Positions 15,145 to 23,062 of a stretch of 44,839 bases of DNA are shown piece after piece. The DNA is from an uncultured Clostridia bacterium (GTDB lineage Bacteria > Bacillota > Clostridia > Christensenellales > UBA1242). The notes under the pieces are model-generated. The model made no database searches. It saw nothing but the letters and a program-made list of their open reading frames with translations, and was not told the DNA's origin. Each line of letters begins with the position of its first letter. The stretch's first letter is position 1. Where the stretch lies: the NCBI GenBank assembly GCA_944348085.1, contig CALVMU010000010.1, forward strand, positions 1 through 44,839. The letters are read 5' to 3'. Position numbers and translations under genes: made by a program.

Positions 15145-15899
15145 CAGCTAAGGTTTCTCCAAATTAGTTCAAAATATTTGCCAAAATTTTCGTCCTCGCG
15201 TTTTTTTAGCGGAGTTGAACCAGAAAACTCAATCTGAAGCTCTTTTTTCACTGTTGCAGGTCGAGCGGAGAGAATTATAATCTTATCCGACATGCTCAGC
15301 GCTTCTGAAATGTCATGGGTGACAAGCAGGGCAGTTTTTTGCTCGCTTTTGATGATTTCATAAACATCGTCGCACACATTTAGGCGCGTTTGAAAATCGA
15401 GCGCAGAAAAGGGCTCATCAAGAAGCAAGAGCGAGGGATTTAGCACCAGTGTTCTGATAAGTGCTACTCTTTGCCTCATGCCTCCGCTAAGCTGGCGAGG
15501 CTTTTTGTTTTTGAAGGCGTAGAGGTCATATTTTTTGAGCAGTTCTTCAGCAAAGGCAAGGGTTTTTACATCCTTGTGTTTTTTTTGGATTTCAAGTCCC
15601 AAAATAATGTTTTGCCAAATGGTTCGCCACTCAAACAAATGGTCGCGCTGAAACATATAACCGATTCTTGAGTCATTTTTCTCTATCTTTTTTCCGTCAA
15701 GCAAAATTTGTCCACTTGATGGTTCAAGAAGCCCTGCGGTCAGTGAAAGCATTGTTGTTTTTCCGCAACCACTTGGCCCAACAAGCGAAGCAAAAGTGTT
15801 TTTCTCAACGAAAAAATTGACATTGTTTAGGGCGTGAATTTCACTTTCTTTTGTCTGATAGAAATAACTTAAATCTTTGTATTGTAAAAACTTTTCCAT
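15144..15899 (-). CDS. ABC transporter ATP-binding protein, SsuB/TauB-like
   Basis: Cytoplasmic ATPase of the same importer. Visible motifs in 251 aa are Walker A GPSGCGKTT (41-49), Q-loop Gln84 (YMFQRDHLFEW), signature LSGGMRQR (137-144), Walker B LLLLDEP (157-163), and switch His in VTHDISEAL. The QRDHLFEWRT wording is typical of SsuB/TauB/ThiZ-type subunits. The ribosome binding site AGAGGT precedes the ATG on the minus strand. The operon is divergent from the phage-head island. Confidence 0.94.
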   Translation of the reverse strand: MEKFLQYKDLSYFYQTKESEIHALNNVNFFVEKNTFASLVGPSGCGKTTMLSLTAGLLEPSSGQILLDGKKIEKNDSRIGYMFQRDHLFEWRTIWQNIILGLEIQKKHKDVKTLAFAEELLKKYDLYAFKNKKPRQLSGGMRQRVALIRTLVLNPSLLLLDEPFSALDFQTRLNVCDDVYEIIKSEQKTALLVTHDISEALSMSDKIIILSARPATVKKELQIEFSGSTPLKKREDENFGKYFELIWRNLS

Positions 15900-15976
15900 T
15901 GTGACCTCTACACTATCAGTTTAGCGAGAAAGAAAGGCGAGTGTTACAAAATTTTTCAATTTTTTGGCAGTGAAAT

Positions 15977-16005
15977 TTGAAAGAGCCTCTCTTTTGCCAT
16001 ATAAT
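15977..16005 (+). promoter_or_regulatory. Near-consensus promoter of the phage-head island
   Basis: -35 TTGAAA (15977-15982), exactly 17-bp spacer, -10 TATAAT (16000-16005), start near 16012, followed by AAGGAGG and GTG 16042. It reads as a strong housekeeping promoter with no visible operator palindrome. Confidence 0.75.
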
Positions 16006-16041
16006 TCGCATAAAAGTTGCGCTCTAGGAAAGGAGGAAAAA

Positions 16042-16329
16042 GTGGATGACGAGGACAAAATCAGAAAAGCTCTTTTAAAAAAGGCACTTGGCTACAACGC
16101 TGATGAGGTGATTGAAGAATATGCTTTGAATGAAGGTGAAGAGGTTCTTGTCAAGAAAAAAGTGACAAAAAAACATTACGGTCCAGATGTAAGCGCCGTC
16201 AAAATTTTGCTTGAAAGATATTATCAAACCTATCAAGAAAAGATTTCGCTTATGAGTGACCAAGAGCTTCTGGAAGAAGAGGAGCGACTTTTAAAACTTT
16301 TAAAGGAGGAAGATGATGCAAGTCAGTGA
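16042..16329 (+). CDS. Small phage protein, possible terminase small-subunit remnant
   Basis: A 95-aa acidic/basic helical protein. GTG 16042 is chosen because AAGGAGG lies at 16030-16036; the upstream in-frame extension overlaps the promoter. An N-terminal helix pair (IRKALLKKALGYNADEVIEEY) is followed by VLVKKKVTKKHYGPDVSAVKILLERY, a phrase like the C-terminal half of small terminase subunits found beside portal genes. The long C-terminal Glu/Leu helix may be a coiled coil. It lacks a clear helix-turn-helix, so the terminase link is an inference from wording and place. It is the first gene of the head island, overlapping the next by 17 bases. Confidence 0.6.
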   Translation: MDDEDKIRKALLKKALGYNADEVIEEYALNEGEEVLVKKKVTKKHYGPDVSAVKILLERYYQTYQEKISLMSDQELLEEEERLLKLLKEEDDASQ

Positions 16330-16546
16330 ATGCAAAAATTTGACCAAATGCGACTTTTCAGGTTGCACAAATTGGGCTAAGTATAGCTTTGCAACCAAAG
16401 GCGTTATCAAAAAAGACCTTTGCTTTTGCGAGCAGTGCCTGAAAGAGATGTATGAGGCGCTTGGCAAAATGCAAATTCCAAAAGGGCTTGAAAGTCCTTT
16501 TAAGTATGGCAAAAAATTAAAGAAAAAAGTTGAGGATAAAGCATGA
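16313..16546 (+). CDS. Small Cys-rich (zinc-finger-like) phage-island protein
   Basis: A 77-aa protein with six cysteines in its first 45 residues, arranged as C-x5-C-x4-C and then CFCEQC, which could hold one or two zinc ions, followed by a basic tail (YGKKLKKKVEDKA). It starts at ATG 16313 or the adjacent ATG 16316, behind AAAGGAGG, within the end of the previous gene. It overlaps the portal start as ATGA. I do not recognise the family. Its constant coupling to the portal gene suggests a packaging or DNA-binding role, not shown by the sequence. Confidence 0.65.
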   Translation: MMQVSECKNLTKCDFSGCTNWAKYSFATKGVIKKDLCFCEQCLKEMYEALGKMQIPKGLESPFKYGKKLKKKVEDKA

Positions 16547-18387
16547 AAAAAGAAGAAAACAAACTTGTGAAAGAAGTGATTGAAGATTTTAACAAAAGAG
16601 CTATGGCAAGAAAAAGCTTTGACAACATCTGGAAAATGAATATGAACTTTTTGATGGGCAATCAGTTTTGCTCGGTTGGCTATAACGGCGTGGAAGAAAG
16701 CGAAAAACAATTTTTCTGGCAAGAGCGGGAAGTATTCAACCATATTGCGCCAATTTTTGATATTCGCTATTCAAAACTTTCAAACAACTTGCCTGACATT
16801 TCAATAATTCCAGCAAGCAGCGATGAAAAAGACAAAAACTCTGCAAAGGTTTGCAAAAAAATCTATCAATCGGTCAAGGAAAAGTTGAATATAAACGCTC
16901 TTACAAACAAAGCAATCAAGTGGGCAGAGGTTTGCGGAACTGTTTTCTATAAAATTGGTTGGAACAATTTTAAAGGCGCCCTTGTTGGAAAAGATGACAA
17001 GGGACGAGAGATAAGAAGTGGCGAGGTTGAAGTTTCAGTTGTCTCTCCATTTGAAATCTATCCAGACTCATCGGTTGCAGAAAGCCTTGATGAGTGCCAA
17101 AGCATCATTCATGCAAAGGCATATAAGACCAGCCAAATAAAATCTATGTATGGCATTGAAGTTGAAGGCAGAACGGTCAACACCTTCTCGCTTGACAGCA
17201 TAACTGAAAGCATTGGCGGACTTGGCTATAACGGAACAGCGCCAAAAATCATTGAAAGCAGAAAAAGTGACAGTGCAATTGTTATTGAAAGATACTCTCG
17301 TCCTTGCGTTGAGCATCCTGAAGGAAGACTTACAATTGTGGCTGGAGACAGGCTGGTCTATGACGGAGCTCTTCCATACAAACTCGGCGCTGACGGCGAA
17401 AGAGACTTTCCATTTATCAGACAGACCTGCACTGAAGAGCCTGGCTGTTTTTGGGGAACTAGCATAATTGAAAGGCTTATTCCTGTTCAAAGGGCATACA
17501 ACGCCATAAAAAACCGCAAACATGAGTTTGTCAACCGTCTTTCTATGGGTGTGCTTTCTGTGGAAGACGGCTCTGTTGACCTTGACAATCTTGAAGATGA
17601 AGGGCTGTGCCCAGGCAAAGTGCTTGTCTATCGTCAAGGCTCAATAGCGCCAAAGTTTTTGGAAGGTGAGTCTCTTCCAACTGGCATTGACGATGAAGAA
17701 CAAAAACTTCTTGAAGAGTTTACAAACATCAGCGGTGTGAGCGAAACGCTTGGAACTGATTATGCTTCGGCAAACATCAGTGGTGTTGCGCTCGAACTTA
17801 TGATAAGTCAAGACGAGGCAAGGCTCAATGCCACAAGCGAAAGCATAAAGCAGGCAAACACTCAGCTTGCCAAGTTTATATTAAAACTTTACAAACAATT
17901 TGCTCTTTTCCCACGACTTGCCAAAATTGTTGGGCAGTCTGGCGGAGTTGAAATGTTTTATTTCTCAAGTTCTGACATCACAAGTGATGATATAACCTTA
18001 TCTGCTCAATCGGACAATCTTTCCTCGCCCGCTCAAAAAAGAGAAATGGTGTTCAGGCTTCTTGAAAACGGTATTCTTGAAAATGAAGAGGGCAAACTTA
18101 CAAACCGCATGAAGACCAAGATTTTGGAAATGCTTGGCATGGGTGTTTGGGAGAATGCTCAAGACCTTAACGAGCTTCACATCAAAAAAGCTGGCAATGA
18201 AAACTTGAAGATGCTTGATGGTGTGAGTTGCAAAGTTATGGAAATTGACGACCACAAGCTTCACATAAACGAGCACATTGCATTTATGCTTGGACAAGAT
18301 TATGAAAACGCAAGAATAAAGAATGAAAAACTTGAAGAAATTTATTTGGAGCATATCAGAGCTCACAAGAAATATATAGGAGGATAA
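16543..18387 (+). CDS. Phage portal protein, podovirus (P22-like) type
   Basis: A 614-aa protein of portal length. It has the helical N-terminus with WQEREVFNHIAPIFDIRYSK, the central GEVEVSVVSPFEIYPDSS segment typical of podovirus portals, a wing region, and the long helical C-terminal part (TNISGVSETLGTDYAS... ALELMISQDEARLNATSESI). Portals form the dodecameric ring at one capsid vertex through which DNA is packaged. The start overlaps the stop of the Cys-rich gene (ATGA), and the scaffold-like gene follows one base after the stop, so the genes are co-translated. No large terminase gene, the normal packaging partner, lies in the window. Confidence 0.87.
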   Translation: MKKEENKLVKEVIEDFNKRAMARKSFDNIWKMNMNFLMGNQFCSVGYNGVEESEKQFFWQEREVFNHIAPIFDIRYSKLSNNLPDISIIPASSDEKDKNSAKVCKKIYQSVKEKLNINALTNKAIKWAEVCGTVFYKIGWNNFKGALVGKDDKGREIRSGEVEVSVVSPFEIYPDSSVAESLDECQSIIHAKAYKTSQIKSMYGIEVEGRTVNTFSLDSITESIGGLGYNGTAPKIIESRKSDSAIVIERYSRPCVEHPEGRLTIVAGDRLVYDGALPYKLGADGERDFPFIRQTCTEEPGCFWGTSIIERLIPVQRAYNAIKNRKHEFVNRLSMGVLSVEDGSVDLDNLEDEGLCPGKVLVYRQGSIAPKFLEGESLPTGIDDEEQKLLEEFTNISGVSETLGTDYASANISGVALELMISQDEARLNATSESIKQANTQLAKFILKLYKQFALFPRLAKIVGQSGGVEMFYFSSSDITSDDITLSAQSDNLSSPAQKREMVFRLLENGILENEEGKLTNRMKTKILEMLGMGVWENAQDLNELHIKKAGNENLKMLDGVSCKVMEIDDHKLHINEHIAFMLGQDYENARIKNEKLEEIYLEHIRAHKKYIGG

Positions 18388-18388
18388 A

Positions 18389-19030
18389 ATGGAAGAAAAC
18401 AGAGAACAACCGACCATGGAACCGGCAAATGTTATAAACATAACAGAAGAAGAGAGGGCTGTGAGTGAGGTCGGCTCTCAAGGCGCTTATGGAAAATTCA
18501 AATCGGCAGAGAAGTTGTTAGAGGCCTATAACAATCTGGAGAGCGAGTTTACCAAAAAGTGCCAATTGCTAAGCGAGTTGCAAAAAGATAAGAGGCTTGC
18601 TGAGTCGAGCGAAGTTTCAACTGAAACTAGTGAAAACAAACCTGAAGAAACTTCTCTAGAAACAACCTTAGAGGATCAGCTTTCTGCCTTCCTTTTGGCA
18701 AACGAGATGGCAAAACCATTTGAAGAGGAAATCAAAGAAAAAGTTTCTTCCTCAAAACAACTCAGTCCATATGAGGTTGCGTGGGCAAATGTTGTGCTTG
18801 GGCATTTGAATGCCGAGCAAAAAACTAGCGACCCAATTGTAAACAATTATGTTTTATCAGACGAAAATGTCCGAAAAAAAGTTATTCAAGAATATCTTAG
18901 CGACCTTGCTAAGCACAAACCACCACAAGTCATTTCTTCAGCGGGTGGGGAAAGAGTGTCAAGCGTTAGCCCTGACACTCCAACTTCCCTTTCCGAAGCA
19001 AAAGAGATGGTGAGAAGGATGTTTGACTAA
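18389..19030 (+). CDS. Phage scaffolding protein
   Basis: A 213-aa acidic, low-complexity, mostly helical protein lying between portal and coat genes, the usual place of scaffolding proteins. Near residue 35 it has KFKSAEKLLEAYNNLE, a phrase recurrent in scaffold-like proteins of clostridial podoviruses, then a Ser/Thr/Glu-rich linker (residues 68-95), and a C-terminal helix (SLSEAKEMVRRMFD) suited to docking on the coat. Scaffolds direct capsid assembly and leave or are degraded before packaging. The start is behind AGGAGG, directly after the portal stop. Confidence 0.75.
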   Translation: MEENREQPTMEPANVINITEEERAVSEVGSQGAYGKFKSAEKLLEAYNNLESEFTKKCQLLSELQKDKRLAESSEVSTETSENKPEETSLETTLEDQLSAFLLANEMAKPFEEEIKEKVSSSKQLSPYEVAWANVVLGHLNAEQKTSDPIVNNYVLSDENVRKKVIQEYLSDLAKHKPPQVISSAGGERVSSVSPDTPTSLSEAKEMVRRMFD

Positions 19031-19093
19031 AATTAAAGATTTTCGACATTTTTTTCAAAAAAAACTGCAAAAAAACATTAAAAAGGAGAAATT

Positions 19094-20302
19094 ATGGTAA
19101 CTTTAACATCTGCTGAAAGTGCACTTAAAAATGTCTATCTTGGTGTGGTTGCCAACCAACTCAATGTTAGAGCTAATCCACTTTTAGCAAAAATCAAAAG
19201 AACAAGCAAAGACGTTTGGGGCAAATCTATCAAAAAACTTGCACCTTACGGAATAAATGGCGGTATTGGCGCAGGAAGCGAAACATCAACTCTTCCAACC
19301 TCTACTGGCAACAGCTATGTGCAATTTAGCGCAGAGCTTAAAAACCTTTATGGAAAAATCGAACTTTCTGACAAAGCAATCAGAGCTTCAGCAAACAACT
19401 TGGGAGCTTTTGTAAACCTTCTTTCTGACGAAATGGAAGGACTTGTAAAAGCAAGCTCTTTCAACCTTGGAAGAATGCTTTATGGAGACGGCACAGGCCT
19501 TCTTGCAACTGTTTCTTCAGTTTCAGAAAAAGTTGTGACTTGCGACAAAGTTAATCACCTTATTGAAGGCATGGTTGTTGATGTTTACACAGGAGCAAGC
19601 TTGAACGCTGGCAAACTGAAGATTGTTTATGTTGACAGAGAAAACAAAACTTTCACTTATCAGGAAACTGGCTCAACAACTGCAACTTTAAAAACTGGTG
19701 ACAAAGTTTATGTTCAAGGTTCAAAAGACTATGAAATTTCTGGTCTTGGCAAAATCTTTAACACGAGCGAAACCACAATCTATGGCGTAAGCAAGACTGA
19801 CTATCCATGGCTTAAACCTTTCGTTTCAGTTCCAGCTTCAAATGTTGAAATTTCTGACACTTTGATTCAAGAGGCTATTGACGAACTTGATTTCAATCAT
19901 GACAGCCAAATCAACTTTATTTCAACAACTCCTGCAATTCGCAGAGCATATCAACAATATCTTTCAGCTTGCAAGAGAAACATTGACATCATGAATTTGG
20001 AAGGCGGATTTACAACAATCACTCACAACGGCATTCCAGTTGTGGCAGACAGATTTGTAGATGAAGGAGAGATGTATCTTCTCAACACTGACGACTTCAC
20101 AATGCATGAACTTTGTGACTGGCAATGGCTTGAAGGAGAAAATGGCAGAATTTTGAGACAAAATGCTGACCAACCAACTTACAGCGCAACTCTTGTAAAA
20201 TACGCTGAGCTTATCTGTGACAAACCTTGCGGACAGGCAAAACTCACAAAAATTTCTTCAACAATTGGCTCTTCAGACTCAAGCTCAAACAGCGAAGGCT
20301 AA
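19094..20302 (+). CDS. Phage major capsid protein
   Basis: A 402-aa protein with the HK97/P22-coat-type layout. The helical N-arm (ESALKNVYLGVVANQLN...NPLLAKI) is followed by a beta segment, the long spine helix around LSDEMEGLVKASSFNLGRMLYGDG, an inserted beta domain (VVTCDKVNHLIEGMVVDVYTG...KVYVQGS), and the C-terminal domain with EAIDELDF, NHDSQINFISTTPAIRRAYQQYL, and GIPVVADRFVDEGEMYLLN. A Ser-rich tail ends the protein. The start follows AAAAGGAG. A strong terminator follows at once, so coat mRNA is probably made in excess over the downstream genes. Confidence 0.87.
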   Translation: MVTLTSAESALKNVYLGVVANQLNVRANPLLAKIKRTSKDVWGKSIKKLAPYGINGGIGAGSETSTLPTSTGNSYVQFSAELKNLYGKIELSDKAIRASANNLGAFVNLLSDEMEGLVKASSFNLGRMLYGDGTGLLATVSSVSEKVVTCDKVNHLIEGMVVDVYTGASLNAGKLKIVYVDRENKTFTYQETGSTTATLKTGDKVYVQGSKDYEISGLGKIFNTSETTIYGVSKTDYPWLKPFVSVPASNVEISDTLIQEAIDELDFNHDSQINFISTTPAIRRAYQQYLSACKRNIDIMNLEGGFTTITHNGIPVVADRFVDEGEMYLLNTDDFTMHELCDWQWLEGENGRILRQNADQPTYSATLVKYAELICDKPCGQAKLTKISSTIGSSDSSSNSEG

Positions 20303-20305
20303 AAC

Positions 20306-20331
20306 AAAAAGGCAAAAAATTTTGCCTTTTT
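20306..20331 (+). terminator. Terminator after the major capsid gene
   Basis: Stem AAAAAGGCAAAA / TTTTGCCTTTTT with a minimal loop, 4 bp after the capsid stop and inside the island. No promoter is evident before the next gene, so it probably acts as a partial stop. Confidence 0.8.
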
Positions 20332-20354
20332 CTCTTTATAGGGGGTAAAAATTT

Positions 20355-20696
20355 ATGAGAAAAGAAGATTTTATCAATAAAAATCAAAAGGATTTTCTTT
20401 TTATTGACAGCGACTCTTTGTTTATCACTGACAGACTGAAAGAGGTCGACCCCTCCTATAGAGTTGTTTTTTCTCTTAAAAAGAAAAAATTTGAAGTGCA
20501 CAGCATTTTGCAATCTTCCACCTATTGTTTCACCTTGCCTTATTCTTCCCTTGATGAAAGGGCAGTTGACTATGCAAGAAAAACAAGAAGTGAAAATGCC
20601 GACAAACTGATCAAAGAAATTGACAGGGCAAATGAAGAACTTTACCGCAAAATGCTAAAAGAAGAAATAAACAAGTTAAAGGAGGCACTATGTTAG
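20355..20696 (+). CDS. Conserved-type phage structural-module protein, unknown role
   Basis: A 113-aa protein between the coat and connector-like genes. The N-terminal half is beta-rich (DFLFIDSDSLFITDRLKEVD; YRVVFSLKKKKFEVHSI) and contains LPYSSLDERAVDYARKTR. The C-terminal third is a charged helix (ADKLIKEIDRANEELYRKM). The order resembles proteins found after the coat gene in clostridial podoviruses, but I cannot name the family. It starts at ATG 20355 behind a purine run (AGGGGG), overlaps the next gene by 7 bases, and ends in a possible coiled coil. Confidence 0.65.
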   Translation: MRKEDFINKNQKDFLFIDSDSLFITDRLKEVDPSYRVVFSLKKKKFEVHSILQSSTYCFTLPYSSLDERAVDYARKTRSENADKLIKEIDRANEELYRKMLKEEINKLKEALC

Positions 20697-21241
20697 TTAA
20701 AGATATAATTGTTCTTGCCTGTGATTTTACCGAAAATGAAGAACTTGGAAAGGCAATTGAAGAAAATGCAAGCCTTTCTGACAAAGAAAGCAAAGAAGTT
20801 GAAAAATTTGTCAAATGCTTCAATCTTGTGAGTAATGAAGTTGCAAGCGAATTTGTGCCAATCAAAAAAGTTGAACAGTTTGAGGTTGACAATGGCAAGA
20901 TTTTGTTTTCCAATTTTTCAGCCACCCCTTACAAAATTTTGTATGTCAAAAACAGTTTGGGAAGAAAGGTGCGTTTTAAAGTTTTTCAAGACCACATTTT
21001 CGCCCTTTGCAAAAAGGCCATTGTTGCCTATAGCACTCTTCCTTCGCCACTTTCGCTTGATGGAAGCTTTGACAGCTTTTTGCCTGAGCGCATTTATGCC
21101 TATGGCGTTGCAAGAGAATATCTTTTCATGCAAGGCAAGTTTGACGATGCTGACATTTTTGAAGAGCGTTTTAAAAACAGTTTGGAGTATATCTGCCGGC
21201 AAACTCCTCACGCAAGATTACCTCGGAGGAGGTGGATTTGA
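20690..21241 (+). CDS. Head-tail connector/adaptor-like phage protein
   Basis: A 183-aa protein. A helical N-terminus (residues 1-60, with FVKCFNLVSNEVASEFVPI) is followed by a beta region (QFEVDNGKILFSNFSATPYKILYVK), then a C-terminal helix pair (ERIYAYGVAREYLFMQGKFDDADIF) and the ending LPRRRWI. This order is typical of the protein that follows coat in short-tailed phages, in the place of P22 gp4, so a neck or adaptor role is inferred. The start is behind AAAGGAGG, and the stop overlaps the next start as TGATG. Confidence 0.65.
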   Translation: MLVKDIIVLACDFTENEELGKAIEENASLSDKESKEVEKFVKCFNLVSNEVASEFVPIKKVEQFEVDNGKILFSNFSATPYKILYVKNSLGRKVRFKVFQDHIFALCKKAIVAYSTLPSPLSLDGSFDSFLPERIYAYGVAREYLFMQGKFDDADIFEERFKNSLEYICRQTPHARLPRRRWI

Positions 21242-22722
21242 TGTTTTACAGAAATGCTCTTAAAACGAAAAAGACGCAATCAAAGACATTTGAATTTGAC
21301 ATGTTTTCTTCGCCTGCCCAAACTGGAAAAGATGACAGTGTTTGCGATTTCAATTTGACAGACGAGTGCTATAACTTCCGCACAAACAGCGGAGCGCTTG
21401 TTAGTGGCTATGGCTTTGAAGATTTTGCAAGCCCGCTTTCAAAAACTGACCTTGAAAACGAAAGCACTGTTGCAATCAGCGGAAATGAAATCAGCGCGCT
21501 TTGGTCATTTGAGTGGTATGATAAAGCCAATGACGAAAACAAATATTACAGCATGTATTTCAACGACCAAATGAAAATTTGCTATGACGATATGTTTGGG
21601 GCAAGACCGACAACACTTCTTGTCAACACCTCGTTTACTGTTGCGCCAGTTGGAATAAGATACAAACTTGACGGCATTGACTCTATGATTTTTTCAGGAA
21701 AGGGACAAAATTTGCTTGTGCTTAAAGGTCAAAGTCAGCTTACAAGCGAAAATGTGCCTAGGCTTATTTCAATCTGTTCTCATTTTGGAAAACTTTTTGC
21801 AATAACTGCCGAGGCAAGAGGGCGACTTGTCTATACCGACAACGAAAACATTTTGGAGTGGAGTGACGAGCAGACCAAAAACCTTGACTTTAGTGATAGT
21901 CGCGGAAATTTGACAAAGATAGTGTCTTTTGATGACTATGTTTATATTTTCCGCGAATATGGCATAACTCGCATTTCAGAGTATTCTTCTGACAGCGAAT
22001 TTGCAATAACCCATCTCTATCAATCAGACAGCTATATCTATCCAAACTCGATTGCTCACAGTGGCGACCGAATATATTTTTTGGAAAAGTCTGGCTTGAA
22101 ATATTTCAACGGCTCAAGTGTGCGAAGTGTTGAGGCAAACGAAGTCAAAAACCTTTCGTTAGTTAATAATAATTGTTATGGTCAGTGTTTTGAAGGCAAA
22201 TATTTTCTTGCCTGCAAAATGGACTTTCAAGAGGGTCAGGTGGGATGCGAAACAAGCTCATTCGCCAACAACGCTCTTCTTGTTTATGACGAGGCAGATG
22301 AGCACTGCGAGGTTGTGCGCGGAATTGACATTCGCTCTATGCTTGCCCTGCAAAACCCATACAAACCAAAGCTTATTGCTTGCTTTTATGGTGAAAACAA
22401 GGCAAAACTTGGGCAGCTTACAGAAGAAGGCAAAGCTTTCTCGCTTTTACTTCCAGCCAAATGGCAAAGCGTGAAAAGCGATTTGGGGCAAGCGGGAAAA
22501 CGCAAAAAAATCAAAAAAATATTGATAAAATCTCTGTCAGATTGCACCTTGACAATCAAAAGTGATGAAGAGGAAAAATCGTTTGCTCTGGCAGGGCAAG
22601 ACAAACTGCAAGAGCTTTCTTGCAATGTTGTTGGCAAAGAGTTTGTCGTTTTGTTGTCCTCACAATCAGGACCATCTACCAAAATTTCATCTCTTGTGCT
22701 TAGCGGAATTGTAGAAAACTAA
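21241..22722 (+). CDS. P22 gp10-like packaged-DNA stabilisation/tail hub protein
   Basis: A 493-aa, mostly beta protein. ATG 21241 is chosen over the in-frame GTG 21232 because GGAGGAGG at about 21224-21231 is well spaced from it. Repeated strands with YTDNENILEWSDEQ, FDDYVYIFREYGITRIS, SIAHSGDRIYFLEKSGLKYFNGSS and a C-terminal module suggest a beta-propeller-like fold, as in tail-hub proteins of short-tailed phages. The place after the connector-like gene supports a P22 gp10-like plug role. The assignment rests on fold-like wording and synteny, so it is moderate. No tail spike, needle or lysin gene follows. Confidence 0.6.
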   Translation: MFYRNALKTKKTQSKTFEFDMFSSPAQTGKDDSVCDFNLTDECYNFRTNSGALVSGYGFEDFASPLSKTDLENESTVAISGNEISALWSFEWYDKANDENKYYSMYFNDQMKICYDDMFGARPTTLLVNTSFTVAPVGIRYKLDGIDSMIFSGKGQNLLVLKGQSQLTSENVPRLISICSHFGKLFAITAEARGRLVYTDNENILEWSDEQTKNLDFSDSRGNLTKIVSFDDYVYIFREYGITRISEYSSDSEFAITHLYQSDSYIYPNSIAHSGDRIYFLEKSGLKYFNGSSVRSVEANEVKNLSLVNNNCYGQCFEGKYFLACKMDFQEGQVGCETSSFANNALLVYDEADEHCEVVRGIDIRSMLALQNPYKPKLIACFYGENKAKLGQLTEEGKAFSLLLPAKWQSVKSDLGQAGKRKKIKKILIKSLSDCTLTIKSDEEEKSFALAGQDKLQELSCNVVGKEFVVLLSSQSGPSTKISSLVLSGIVEN

Positions 22723-22787
22723 GACAAAGAAGGACTTACCCGCTCAAAATAAAACATTTTTGTTTCCTTTTTTTGCATGGAGGTGCT

Positions 22788-22856
22788 ATGAAAAATTCTC
22801 ATGTAAAGAGAAATGACAAAAGGAAAAATCTATGGAATTTTGGCAAGAATTTTTGA
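22788..22856 (+). CDS. 22-residue open frame with strong ribosome binding site
   Basis: ATG 22788 lies 5 nt after GGAGGTG, the best Shine-Dalgarno sequence between the gp10-like and holin genes. The product is MKNSHVKRNDKRKNLWNFGK plus NF, strongly basic. It ends at TGA 22854-22856, inside the holin gene, whose ATG (22832) has only a weak AAAGG. Ribosomes ending the short frame could restart on the holin, so it may set the holin level. It may also be a fortuitous frame. Confidence 0.5.
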   Translation: MKNSHVKRNDKRKNLWNFGKNF

Positions 22857-23062
22857 GAGTGGTGATAAGCAACGGAATCTTTGCTGTGCTTTTCGTTTTT
22901 CTCTTTTTTTGGCAACTCAAAGACAGCGAAAAACGCGAGCAGGCTTACAGAGCAACCATTGCCTCTTTGACAGAAAGGTTGTCTGACATGGAAAAAATGC
23001 AAGACGACATTGATGAAATCAGAGAAATCTTGGAGGCAAATGAAGATGAAAGACAAGATTAA
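22832..23062 (+). CDS. Holin-like protein, BhlA/UviB type
   Basis: A 76-aa protein with a single N-terminal membrane helix (about residues 8-28, FLRVVISNGIFAVLFVFLFFW), then a charged coiled-coil tail starting QLKDSEKREQAYRATIASL. This is the layout of the BhlA/UviB family found beside phage lysis genes and bacteriocins. Such proteins permeabilise the membrane or assist lysis; no endolysin accompanies it here. The start overlaps a 22-codon frame, and the stop overlaps the next gene by about 23 bases. Confidence 0.7.
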   Translation: MEFWQEFLRVVISNGIFAVLFVFLFFWQLKDSEKREQAYRATIASLTERLSDMEKMQDDIDEIREILEANEDERQD

